A stretch of 64,000 nucleotides of DNA from Pycnococcus provasolii (lineage: Eukaryota > Chlorophyta > Pseudoscourfieldiophyceae > Pseudoscourfieldiales > Pycnococcaceae). The notes beneath the pieces were generated by a model, which was not told the DNA's origin, did no database searches, and worked only from the letters and a program-made list of their open reading frames with translations. The translations under genes were made by a program, and so were the position numbers. Position 1 is the first letter of the stretch; each line of letters opens with the position of its first letter. Shown here piece by piece: positions 1 through 7,244 of this stretch. The DNA lies in NCBI GenBank assembly GCA_938743325.2, contig OW568895.1, positions 64,501-128,500 on the forward strand, written 5' to 3'.

Positions 1-639
1 CACTGAGAGCTCTTCCGCCTTCGCTTCGAGAGAGAGGTTGAGCACGGCTGCGACCCCTTCGACCGCCGCCGTCGCGGCGTCGATCGTCGACGTCGTCACT
101 GTCTTGGTTTCTTCCGACGACGACGACGACGCTGACTCAGGTGCCAATTCCTCCGCGAGCGATTCCTTTAGAAGTTCCTCGTCGTCGCCGAGGCACCCGA
201 GCAGGAGTCTGCGGTACGCGTCTCGCTCCGCCTTCATGTTTTGCGTTTCCGCTGCGTGTAAGCGCGCGAGAGTGCGCACGTCCCCCTTTTCCATGATTTG
301 CAGTCTTCTTGCCGCCTCCGTGGAGAGACGCACGTACTCGACACCACCACCACTTCCACCTGCTACCGAAGACGCCGACTTTTGTCGTCCTGAGCCCTTC
401 GCAGGCGTGCCCTTTCTAGTTCCAGGAGTGTCTGACGACTCCCGAGGTCCCCGAGGTCCCCGAGCTGGCGACTCCTGAGACGATCCTCCTGCGATTCCCG
501 GCGGCAAAGAAACACCTACTCCTTGGAAGCCTGCAAGATCTTTTTGTAAGCTTTGAGACGCCTTACCGGAAATCTCGGATATCTTCGACGACGCATCTTT
601 CAGCGAGCCGACCAACGAACTCTGAAAGTTGGAGAACAT
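1..639 (-). CDS. Coiled-coil protein, N-terminal part (runs off left edge), possible golgin
   Basis: Reading the minus strand from the ATG at 639 gives 213 codons with no stop up to the window edge, so this is the 5' part of a longer gene. The N-terminus (MFSNFQSSLVGSLKDASS...) is a Ser/Gly/Lys-rich stretch with hydrophobic residues spaced every 3-4 positions. That pattern resembles the amphipathic lipid-packing (ALPS-like) N-termini of some golgins such as GMAP-210. A Gly/Pro/Arg-rich disordered segment follows (about residues 50-95), then a charged region around residues 105-165 with heptad-like character (RRLQIMEKGDVRTLARLHAAE), then a poly-Ser and acidic stretch. No catalytic motif is visible. 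A vesicle-tether or golgin role is inference from the N-terminus and coil only; the C-terminal domain that would decide it lies outside the window. The gene is divergent from the ELIP gene across a telomere-like tract. Confidence 0.6.
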   Translation of the reverse strand, partial: MFSNFQSSLVGSLKDASSKISEISGKASQSLQKDLAGFQGVGVSLPPGIAGGSSQESPARGPRGPRESSDTPGTRKGTPAKGSGRQKSASSVAGGSGGGVEYVRLSTEAARRLQIMEKGDVRTLARLHAAETQNMKAERDAYRRLLLGCLGDDEELLKESLAEELAPESASSSSSEETKTVTTSTIDAATAAVEGVAAVLNLSLEAKAEELSV

Positions 640-1101
640 GATGAATGAGGAAAGCAAACTCTTAAGATGAAGATGGATATCCGGGGAGCAGATAGACGCG
701 AGAGGAAAGCTCCCGGGGCAGGAAACGAAACGAAAGCGCCCTCTCGAGAACGAAAACGAAAACGAACCCTAACCCTAACCCTAACCCTAACCCGAACCCT
801 AACCCTAACCCTAACCCTAACCCTAACCCTAACTCTAACACCCTAACACCCTATTACCCTATTACCCTAATGCTCGTAAGTAGTACTTACCCTTGATGGG
901 TCTACCTTTATTTGTATTCGGGGATCCGCCCTTGCCCATGAAGCCTTCGCCTAGGGAAACCATCGGCCCGTATTGGTTTGGGCAAATCCCCCCCCCCGGG
1001 CCCCGGTGGTTCTCGTGGCTCAGGACCGTTGTTCTCTCAAGTCTCAAGTAGACTAAGATACTCACTTGTCACTTCCCGCATACAATACAAGACATATCAC
1101 G
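640..1101. other. Divergent intergenic region
   Basis: Shared upstream region of the minus-strand coiled-coil gene and the plus-strand ELIP. It contains the telomere-like tract (765-870) and a C-rich stretch (about 985-1005). Short reading frames here have no protein-like composition. No TATA box or RNA gene is obvious. Confidence 0.6.
765..870. repeat. Interstitial telomere-like (CCCTAA)n tract
   Basis: About sixteen tandem CCCTAA units (TTAGGG on the other strand) with a few variants (CCCGAA, CTCTAA, CACCCTA, ATTACCCT) decaying to the right. It sits in the divergent spacer between the coiled-coil gene (start 639, minus) and the ELIP gene (start 1102, plus). Coding sequence on both sides shows it is internal to the chromosome, or at least not a chromosome end in this assembly. 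Confidence 0.9.
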
Positions 1102-2127
1102 ATGATGCTCTCTCGCTCTCTCCGCATGAAAACACGCGCCATCCCGGGAACTCGCACACGCACTGTACTCAATAAGAAGAAGTTCTTATGTGCAGCCACA
1201 ACCACGGAAGTTGCTACCACTCCTGCTGAGAAGATGTTCACGGACGAACAGTATGCGGCGGCGATCGCAAAGGCGGCGGCGGAGATCAAGGACGCGAAGC
1301 TTGAGGTGACGACGACGAACGAGGAGGGAAGCGATGTCACGGCAACGCCGAAGACGCGCGTGTTCACGGACGAACAGTACGAGGCGGCGATCGCCGCGGC
1401 TGTGGCGCTGAAGGAGCAGCAGATGGCCGTGCAGGAAGCGACGACCGTCGTCGAGACGACCACCGACGCCACGGCCACGGCCACGGCCACGGAGACGCTC
1501 GTTCCCGCCGTGAAGCCCGAGGGACGCGTATTCTCCGACGAGGAGTATGCCGCGGCGATTGCCGCGGCGATCGCCGTGAATAACCAGGGCGAGGACGCCA
1601 CTTCCTCAGACGCACCTACGGGACGTGTGTTCACCGACGAGCAGTACGCCGCCGCCCTCGCCGCCGCGACCAACCCGGAGTTGGCGGGAGACGTCGCATC
1701 GGCGAAGCAGGTGATGTTCACGGAGGAGCAGTACGCGGCAGCGCTCGCGGCGGCATCTGACCCGGCGCTGGCCGCCGCGTCGGCGCCGAAGCCCGTGCCC
1801 GTGACGGAGGCGATGGCGTTCTCTGGACCTGCGCCTGAGACGATCAACGGACGTCTTGCGATGGTTGGTTTCGTCAGCGCTGTGGCTGCTGAGTTCAGCA
1901 AGCAGGAGACGATCGTGCAGCAGTTCGGCGACGCGACGAACGCCATCATTGCGACGGCCATCACATTTATTGTCGCTTCTTTGATTCCCATGCTTAAGGG
2001 CGACGTGGACAAGTCGACGACGGGCATGTTCAACGCGAAGGCTGAGCAGACGAACGGAAGGCTCGCGATGGTTGGTTTGAGCCTACTGCTAGTGATTGAG
2101 AACGTGAGCGGAAAGGCGTTCTTTTAA
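1102..2127 (+). CDS. ELIP/LHC-like three-helix protein with five N-terminal FTDEQY repeats
   Basis: 341 residues. The first in-frame ATG pair is at 1102; the frame extends upstream without an ATG. An Arg/Thr-rich N-terminus fits a plastid transit peptide. The C-terminal third is an early-light-induced-protein fold: helix I with ETINGRLAMVGF, a hydrophobic helix II (NAIIATAITFIVASLIPML), and helix III with EQTNGRLAMVGL. The two NGRLAMVG motifs carry the Glu/Asn/Arg pigment ligands of the chlorophyll a/b-binding superfamily. ELIPs sit in thylakoids and protect against excess light. Between transit peptide and helices are five copies of a motif of type [RVM]-F-[TS]-[DE]-E-[QE]-Y-x-A-A-[IL]-A, separated by Ala/Thr-rich linkers. 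Usual ELIPs are near 190 residues, so this extension is unusual. The family call is firm; the function of the repeats is unknown. Confidence 0.88.
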   Translation: MMLSRSLRMKTRAIPGTRTRTVLNKKKFLCAATTTEVATTPAEKMFTDEQYAAAIAKAAAEIKDAKLEVTTTNEEGSDVTATPKTRVFTDEQYEAAIAAAVALKEQQMAVQEATTVVETTTDATATATATETLVPAVKPEGRVFSDEEYAAAIAAAIAVNNQGEDATSSDAPTGRVFTDEQYAAALAAATNPELAGDVASAKQVMFTEEQYAAALAAASDPALAAASAPKPVPVTEAMAFSGPAPETINGRLAMVGFVSAVAAEFSKQETIVQQFGDATNAIIATAITFIVASLIPMLKGDVDKSTTGMFNAKAEQTNGRLAMVGLSLLLVIENVSGKAFF

Positions 2128-2500
2128 GAAAAGTGCTCATATGACGCGGAAAACAAGAATACATAGTCTATGATATTCGTGGAATTGAAAACGAACATCA
2201 TGACGAGTTGAAAATTATTCTTGGATGAAACCCCAAAACAACGGATTCCCAAACCCCCAAAGACCGAGTTCGAAACCGGTATCCCCCAGCAACATAAAGA
2301 GGCACAGGGGAAGGGACCAGGGGTCGTCCAACTGAGGGGATTCACCCTTGCCATTACAATCCCGAGGGTGATGGGGATCCACCCTTGCCCATAATACCCG
2401 GGACCCTCCGCCGCCGACGTCTTTCAGCTCGTTTCGTTTTCTGCTTTATCCACTTCTCCCCTGCTCCCCCATTACCCCTCTCAACAATACGCTGCCTGCC
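2128..2500. other. Intergenic region, ELIP 3' side to NAA35 5' side
   Basis: The first part is AT-rich and probably holds the ELIP 3' UTR. The second part is C-rich and pyrimidine-rich just before the NAA35 start at 2501. I see no gene, RNA gene or clear regulatory motif. Confidence 0.5.
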
Positions 2501-5500
2501 ATGTCTGCTCGCACTCCTTCCTACACCCCCTTCTCGTTGGATACGCTGGACGCGTGTATATCCTCCATGTCCAACGGAGAACTCATATACTCGTCGCAGT
2601 TTCGCATGGTCGACACAATATCCGCCATGGAACTCTGCGACCCGCGCATGGACTCACACGCTCTCAAGGAAGAAGGAAAAGGGTCCTCCTCCTCCTCCAA
2701 GGAATCGACTTCTCTCGTCTCCGCGTCACTGTCGTCAACGCAAGTCTCAGCCTCGTCAGCTATGGACGCACTCGACGCGACGTGCGCGAGAGAAGCGCTT
2801 CTACTCGAAGGAACCGCGGCTGTCATGAGCACGCTCGAGGCGACGCCCTTGCACGCGACACCGCCGTGGGAAACGACGACGCAGAAAATACAAGCAGACA
2901 GCTTCTCCGTCGACGCATTCAAAGCGGCGTCGCAAAACGAACTTGCCGCTGTCGCGCTTTGCGCAACCTTCGACGCCACGCTCGCATTCACGCACGCAGT
3001 CACAAACCTCGTGCACGGCGTGCGCGTCGCAGACGACGAGGACTTTGCGCCACCTGACGCCGCGTCCGTCCTACCGGCACAAAAACTCGGATGGGGAGAT
3101 AACACAGTCTCCAGAACGCACGAGGAAATCACAAAGGGACCGCCCACGTCGGGACACGCGCGCTTGCCCGTCGCTCTGTGCCGTGCCGAGGCCATATTAG
3201 CACAGCACGTTGGCAGCAATGACGCCATTAAGCCGATCCACGATCGGATCAAGCTGCGCCGAATCATGCTGGAAGTCATCGCACAAGCGCAAAGTGCCGC
3301 GCGCATGACATTCTCCTCCAGAAAAGATCTGAAGAAATCCAAATTCGATGCCGAGGCGGCGCTTGACAGCGCAGCGGCAGCTGCCCGAGATGCCATGGAT
3401 CTCGCACAAAGTTTCGTAGACGCATCGTCCGGCTCCGTTTCGGAGAATGACGGCTTCTGCGTGCGCAGCCTCCTTCGCGAAAAACTTGGCGCAAACGTGC
3501 CACGCTACTCGGCACTTCCGTCGCGCGCAGATTCGTACAAGCGCATGCACACACTTCTTGCGGGAATGGCGGGATGTATGCGCCTTCTGCGTCTGCTCGT
3601 GACATTCACCAAGGCACCTGCACTCGAAGTTCCCATGTCGCCTCACAGGCTCACGCCCGCGTGGGCAATGATGGACATTCTGAGACATTCGCAGACGATG
3701 AACGCGCCGCTCGTGAAGTGCGTTGTCGCGCGATCTCTCGTTGCATCCGCGCTGTTTAGCGTCGATCATGGGGGATGCCGTGGCCGCGAAGGGCCGGTCG
3801 ACGCGCAGTGGGCGGCGGGAACGCCACTCGCAAGGCTCGCCGCGCACATGGCTGGCCACGCCGCATGGCCTGTTTGCTCGCTCGGCGCAGTGGGATGCGC
3901 GGAAGAGGGCAAGTTTGCCGAAAGCCTCGCCGCTATGCTTGCGGCAGCTTGCCACGCGCTGCTGTCGAGCGGACCTCGGTGCCGAAGGAGGCTGCGCCGA
4001 CTGCTGGTCGAGCGTATGCCCGCGGTGACCGACGCCGCCGACGCCGTCGACATGTGCGTGCCAGTTCTCGCGCGCATCTGCGATGCGAACCTCGTGGGAC
4101 GGTCGTACGGCGGGAAGGCGGCACTTGTCTTCGCAGCTTGCATGTGCATCACGCCAGACAAAATGCCGGATGTTTCGCACGTCACAAAGGCGATGATCCT
4201 CGTGCGGCGTTGGGAAGACATTGTGCGTAGCGGCGCCGTCGATGTTGCAGAGGTGGTGCCGGCGGAGTGGGCGCACTGGAATGGCAGCTCGTCGATTGAT
4301 GGGAGCACGGAGGACACACCCCCGGCTGCTCCGACGAACGAGGAGGAGGAAATTATGGCGGGGGCGTACCGAGACAAGGCGGCGATGGAGGCTGCACGCA
4401 TGGTGTTCTTCCAGCGTGGGCTGCCAGCTCAGTTAGAGAAGAAGGGGGGGAAGAAGGGAAAGGTTGCCCGCGCAGGAGGAAAGGACGCATGGGCGGACGC
4501 CGTACGTGTGCTGTTCCCCGAGGCTGTGGCGGTTGGCGACGATGCCAGCAAGGAAGCTGATCAGTACTCCGTCGCCGTGCGCGGCGACGGAACGGGCGTC
4601 GGGCCAGCTGGCTGGCTGACGAAGAGTCTCGCGACGCGGCTTGGACAGGCGTACGTTGCACTTGGATTCCCGCAGGGTTTGTACACGAGCGCATCGCTAA
4701 CGGGTTCGCGGGCATACGGAAATGCACACGGCGACGAGTTGCTGATGGCGTACTGGTACTACGAGGTGCTGTGCACGCAGCAAATCCAGGCGGATGAGTG
4801 TTGGAATGACGTGCTGGAGGTGTCTGCGAAAAGTCTCATCGAATCCTCATCTTCGGATGGTACCGCATCTCCCCCGTTCGGCGCATCGCCGCTCGTCACT
4901 CCCGCGGCGGCTGATCGCATCAAGACGTCGTGCTCGTCTTTGCACCGCCTTGTGGACATGGTGGGCAGCTCTCCAAACCTTTCCGCAGCTCTTCACCTGA
5001 GTCCTGTGATGAGCAGTGTCGAGCGCAAGGCTGTGAATGCCGAGCGCACTGCTCTGCAGGGATCCGTTCGTCTCACGGCGGCGCTTCTTGAGAGCAAGAG
5101 CAACGCCGCGCAAGGATTTGAGGGACGTCCTGCGGATGCCACGTTCAACACGTCGCAGGAATGGTTCGAGCAGCGCTTCGGCTTTCTCTTTGCGACCACC
5201 GCGCCATCGGCGCTGGACTACAAGAGCTTCGTGGCGGTGACAGATCGCTCCAAGTTGGACGCCACGCGGCTGTATCACCTTTCTCGCGCATGTTTCATGG
5301 ACGCTTTCCATCAGTCGAAACAACTTCTGAAGGGATGCGAGGTGGCTGCCTCGGCATGTAGCTCGGCATCCTCCACCCACCAGGCTGGGTATGCAGCGAA
5401 CGTGCTTGAGATGCGCTCTGCAACGGCAAGCGCGAGCGGTGCCACGCTGACGCGTGCGTGCCAGGCCAATCTTGTTGCGGGTGTTATGCTGATGAACATG

Positions 5501-5611
5501 GAGGAGCCTGGCAAGAGTGACGACTCTTTGTCTGCTCGTTTGTCTTACGACTCGCACGTTTGCGTTGCGAGCGTCGCGTTGTCGCGTAAGAAGGATGACG
5601 TTGACACCTGA
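2501..5611 (+). CDS. NAA35: N-alpha-acetyltransferase 35, NatC auxiliary subunit (Mak10 family)
   Basis: 1036 residues from the ATG at 2501. The N-terminus carries the Mak10/NAA35 signature: MVDTISAMELCDPRMD at residues 36-51, preceded by YSSQFR, matching the family pattern of an 'SAxE..DPRMD' segment. The rest is a helical, Ala-rich scaffold with a Lys/Gly-rich loop around residue 645. In NatC the large auxiliary subunit binds the catalytic NAA30 and NAA38 and anchors the complex for co-translational N-terminal acetylation of Met-Leu/Ile/Phe/Trp starts at the ribosome in the cytosol. The protein is longer than the human form (about 725 residues), mainly through Ala/Ser-rich insertions. It follows the ELIP gene on the same strand and is convergent with the next gene. 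Confidence 0.85.
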   Translation: MSARTPSYTPFSLDTLDACISSMSNGELIYSSQFRMVDTISAMELCDPRMDSHALKEEGKGSSSSSKESTSLVSASLSSTQVSASSAMDALDATCAREALLLEGTAAVMSTLEATPLHATPPWETTTQKIQADSFSVDAFKAASQNELAAVALCATFDATLAFTHAVTNLVHGVRVADDEDFAPPDAASVLPAQKLGWGDNTVSRTHEEITKGPPTSGHARLPVALCRAEAILAQHVGSNDAIKPIHDRIKLRRIMLEVIAQAQSAARMTFSSRKDLKKSKFDAEAALDSAAAAARDAMDLAQSFVDASSGSVSENDGFCVRSLLREKLGANVPRYSALPSRADSYKRMHTLLAGMAGCMRLLRLLVTFTKAPALEVPMSPHRLTPAWAMMDILRHSQTMNAPLVKCVVARSLVASALFSVDHGGCRGREGPVDAQWAAGTPLARLAAHMAGHAAWPVCSLGAVGCAEEGKFAESLAAMLAAACHALLSSGPRCRRRLRRLLVERMPAVTDAADAVDMCVPVLARICDANLVGRSYGGKAALVFAACMCITPDKMPDVSHVTKAMILVRRWEDIVRSGAVDVAEVVPAEWAHWNGSSSIDGSTEDTPPAAPTNEEEEIMAGAYRDKAAMEAARMVFFQRGLPAQLEKKGGKKGKVARAGGKDAWADAVRVLFPEAVAVGDDASKEADQYSVAVRGDGTGVGPAGWLTKSLATRLGQAYVALGFPQGLYTSASLTGSRAYGNAHGDELLMAYWYYEVLCTQQIQADECWNDVLEVSAKSLIESSSSDGTASPPFGASPLVTPAAADRIKTSCSSLHRLVDMVGSSPNLSAALHLSPVMSSVERKAVNAERTALQGSVRLTAALLESKSNAAQGFEGRPADATFNTSQEWFEQRFGFLFATTAPSALDYKSFVAVTDRSKLDATRLYHLSRACFMDAFHQSKQLLKGCEVAASACSSASSTHQAGYAANVLEMRSATASASGATLTRACQANLVAGVMLMNMEEPGKSDDSLSARLSYDSHVCVASVALSRKKDDVDT

Positions 5612-5658
5612 ACTTTTTAGAAACCAAAAAATGAAAAGTTACACAAAGGATATTTTCC

Positions 5659-6777
5659 TTATATCTTGTCGTTCTTAATGTCGCCAATTGGTCCGTCGTC
5701 ACGCAAAAGCCCGAGGTTGGCGCCACCTTCTGACGATTTCGACGACTTGTCAGCCATGCCTGCCATACCACCACCAGAAGGTCGATTGCGCCACGGATTT
5801 TCCTTTGTTTTCATTTCTGGCTGCCGAGTTTTTGAAGATGATGAGGAGGAGGAGGATGCGGAGGCGGAGGACGACGACGACGAGACACCACTGGCAAGTC
5901 GTTCGACCTCCTTCTCCTTACGTTCTGCGGCACTCTTGCGCGACTCTAGCACCTTGTCCGGTGCGAACTGCACCTGCAAGCCAAACGCGCCTATTCCGAG
6001 TCCTGTGAATATGCACAGGAATCCCGTCAGGTAGAGTCCGCCACTCGCGATGAGTTTGAGCGCCTCAGACGCGTTCCTTAGAAAGTAGGCGTCAGGCGCG
6101 GGCATGGCGTCGATAGCCTCGTTCGCCTGTCCTGCGGCGAGTAGTACACCGACTCCAAATAACGTCGCCGCGGCGGCCCCCTTGTACGCCTCGACGGGTT
6201 CGGGCAGAGGCCTGTCCGCCTCCTCTCTTGCCCGTCGCAGTGCGTCTTCCCTTCTTTGCAGCGGCGTTTGGTTTGGGATTTCGATTCCGAACACTTTTGC
6301 GGCGGTGACATCCGACTCGGACGTTTTTTGCGTCGTCGCGCGGTTCGCACGTCGTTTCAGGACGCGAATAAGCAAAAAGACAACGCCAACCGTGTACGCG
6401 TATCCCGCGGCAGCTTCGAGCGGTCCAGGCGCTGCATCGTCTGAACTAGCATCGCTCTCATTCTCACTAGAAGCAGTTAGGAAGACAGAGTTTGGCGTAT
6501 TGATCTTGCGCTTCCTAGGAAGCGGTGGTTGCAAGGGTCGTGATGTCATTGGAGATGGATCAGAAGATGAAGACGATGAGGACGATGAAGATGAAGATGA
6601 TGACGAAGATGAAAGAAGGGCATTGCAAACCTTGGGAACCCGGGTACGGTTTGCTATACCAACTGTACGCATAAGTGTCAGAGACGAGTGAGAAGAAGTA
6701 GAAGAAGTTGAGGCTGAAGTACAAAACCGCATACAACGAGGAGTCGTGACCTTGGAAGCCATCATCGCCATCGCCAT
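5659..6777 (-). CDS. Plastid membrane protein, DUF3082-like
   Basis: 372 residues from the ATG at 6777. The Ser/Thr-rich N-terminus with a long poly-Ser run (about residues 55-75) and few acidic residues looks like a plastid transit peptide. Three hydrophobic segments follow: AAAGYAYTVGVVFLLIRVL near residue 135, AAAATLFGVGVLLAAGQ near 210, and a longer one near 255-285 ending GLYLTGFLCIFTGLGIGAFGLQ. The last two with the connecting loop resemble the DUF3082 family of cyanobacteria and plant chloroplasts, whose function is unknown. The C-terminal tail is charged and Ser-rich and probably disordered. The gene is convergent with NAA35, leaving only 47 bp between stop codons. The plastid call is inference from composition; the family call is moderate. 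Confidence 0.6.
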   Translation of the reverse strand: MAMAMMASKVTTPRCMRFCTSASTSSTSSHSSLTLMRTVGIANRTRVPKVCNALLSSSSSSSSSSSSSSSSSDPSPMTSRPLQPPLPRKRKINTPNSVFLTASSENESDASSDDAAPGPLEAAAGYAYTVGVVFLLIRVLKRRANRATTQKTSESDVTAAKVFGIEIPNQTPLQRREDALRRAREEADRPLPEPVEAYKGAAAATLFGVGVLLAAGQANEAIDAMPAPDAYFLRNASEALKLIASGGLYLTGFLCIFTGLGIGAFGLQVQFAPDKVLESRKSAAERKEKEVERLASGVSSSSSSASASSSSSSSSKTRQPEMKTKENPWRNRPSGGGMAGMADKSSKSSEGGANLGLLRDDGPIGDIKNDKI

Positions 6778-7244
6778 CGCTTTTCACCTAAGAAGGAGAT
6801 ACAGATAGATATCAGCGACAAAGGGACCTGGGAAGTCTTATCCAAAAAGGAAAAAGACGAGGGAGCCCAAACCCCGAACCCCTGAACCGGGCCAGAAAAC
6901 CCAACCCCTAACCTAAACCCCTACTAACCTGACGGAAAGGCAGACAATTCCAAGGCGACAAGGAGGAATCCCCAAAACACACGTGTGCCAAGTAAACAAT
7001 GCCACAAAGGGTATGTACCCCCTAGCTAGGTGGGCCTGTAGGATCAAACTTCAACGCCCCTATCGTAGGGGACACTCTTAGGGACCCGGTTCCCCGAAAC
7101 CCTAGCCGAAACCCTAGCCGAAACGGTAAAGGTGCGTTGCTTTAGCCTCGTCGAACCCCCTTGTCCGGCGGCGCCCGTATAGCACCTGTCCCGGGCGCCA
7201 ACACCATTTGTTTTATTTCAAGTTACTGACTGTGCTCAGGTTCC
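6778..7244. promoter_or_regulatory. Divergent promoter region with degenerate telomere-like repeats
   Basis: Spacer between the DUF3082-like gene (minus) and topoisomerase I (plus). It contains telo-box-like sequence at 6893-6927 (CCCCTAACCTAAACCCC) and a tandem AACCCTAGCCGA at 7096-7124. Plant telo-boxes (AAACCCTAA) occur upstream of growth-related genes; a regulatory role here is inference. Confidence 0.45.
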
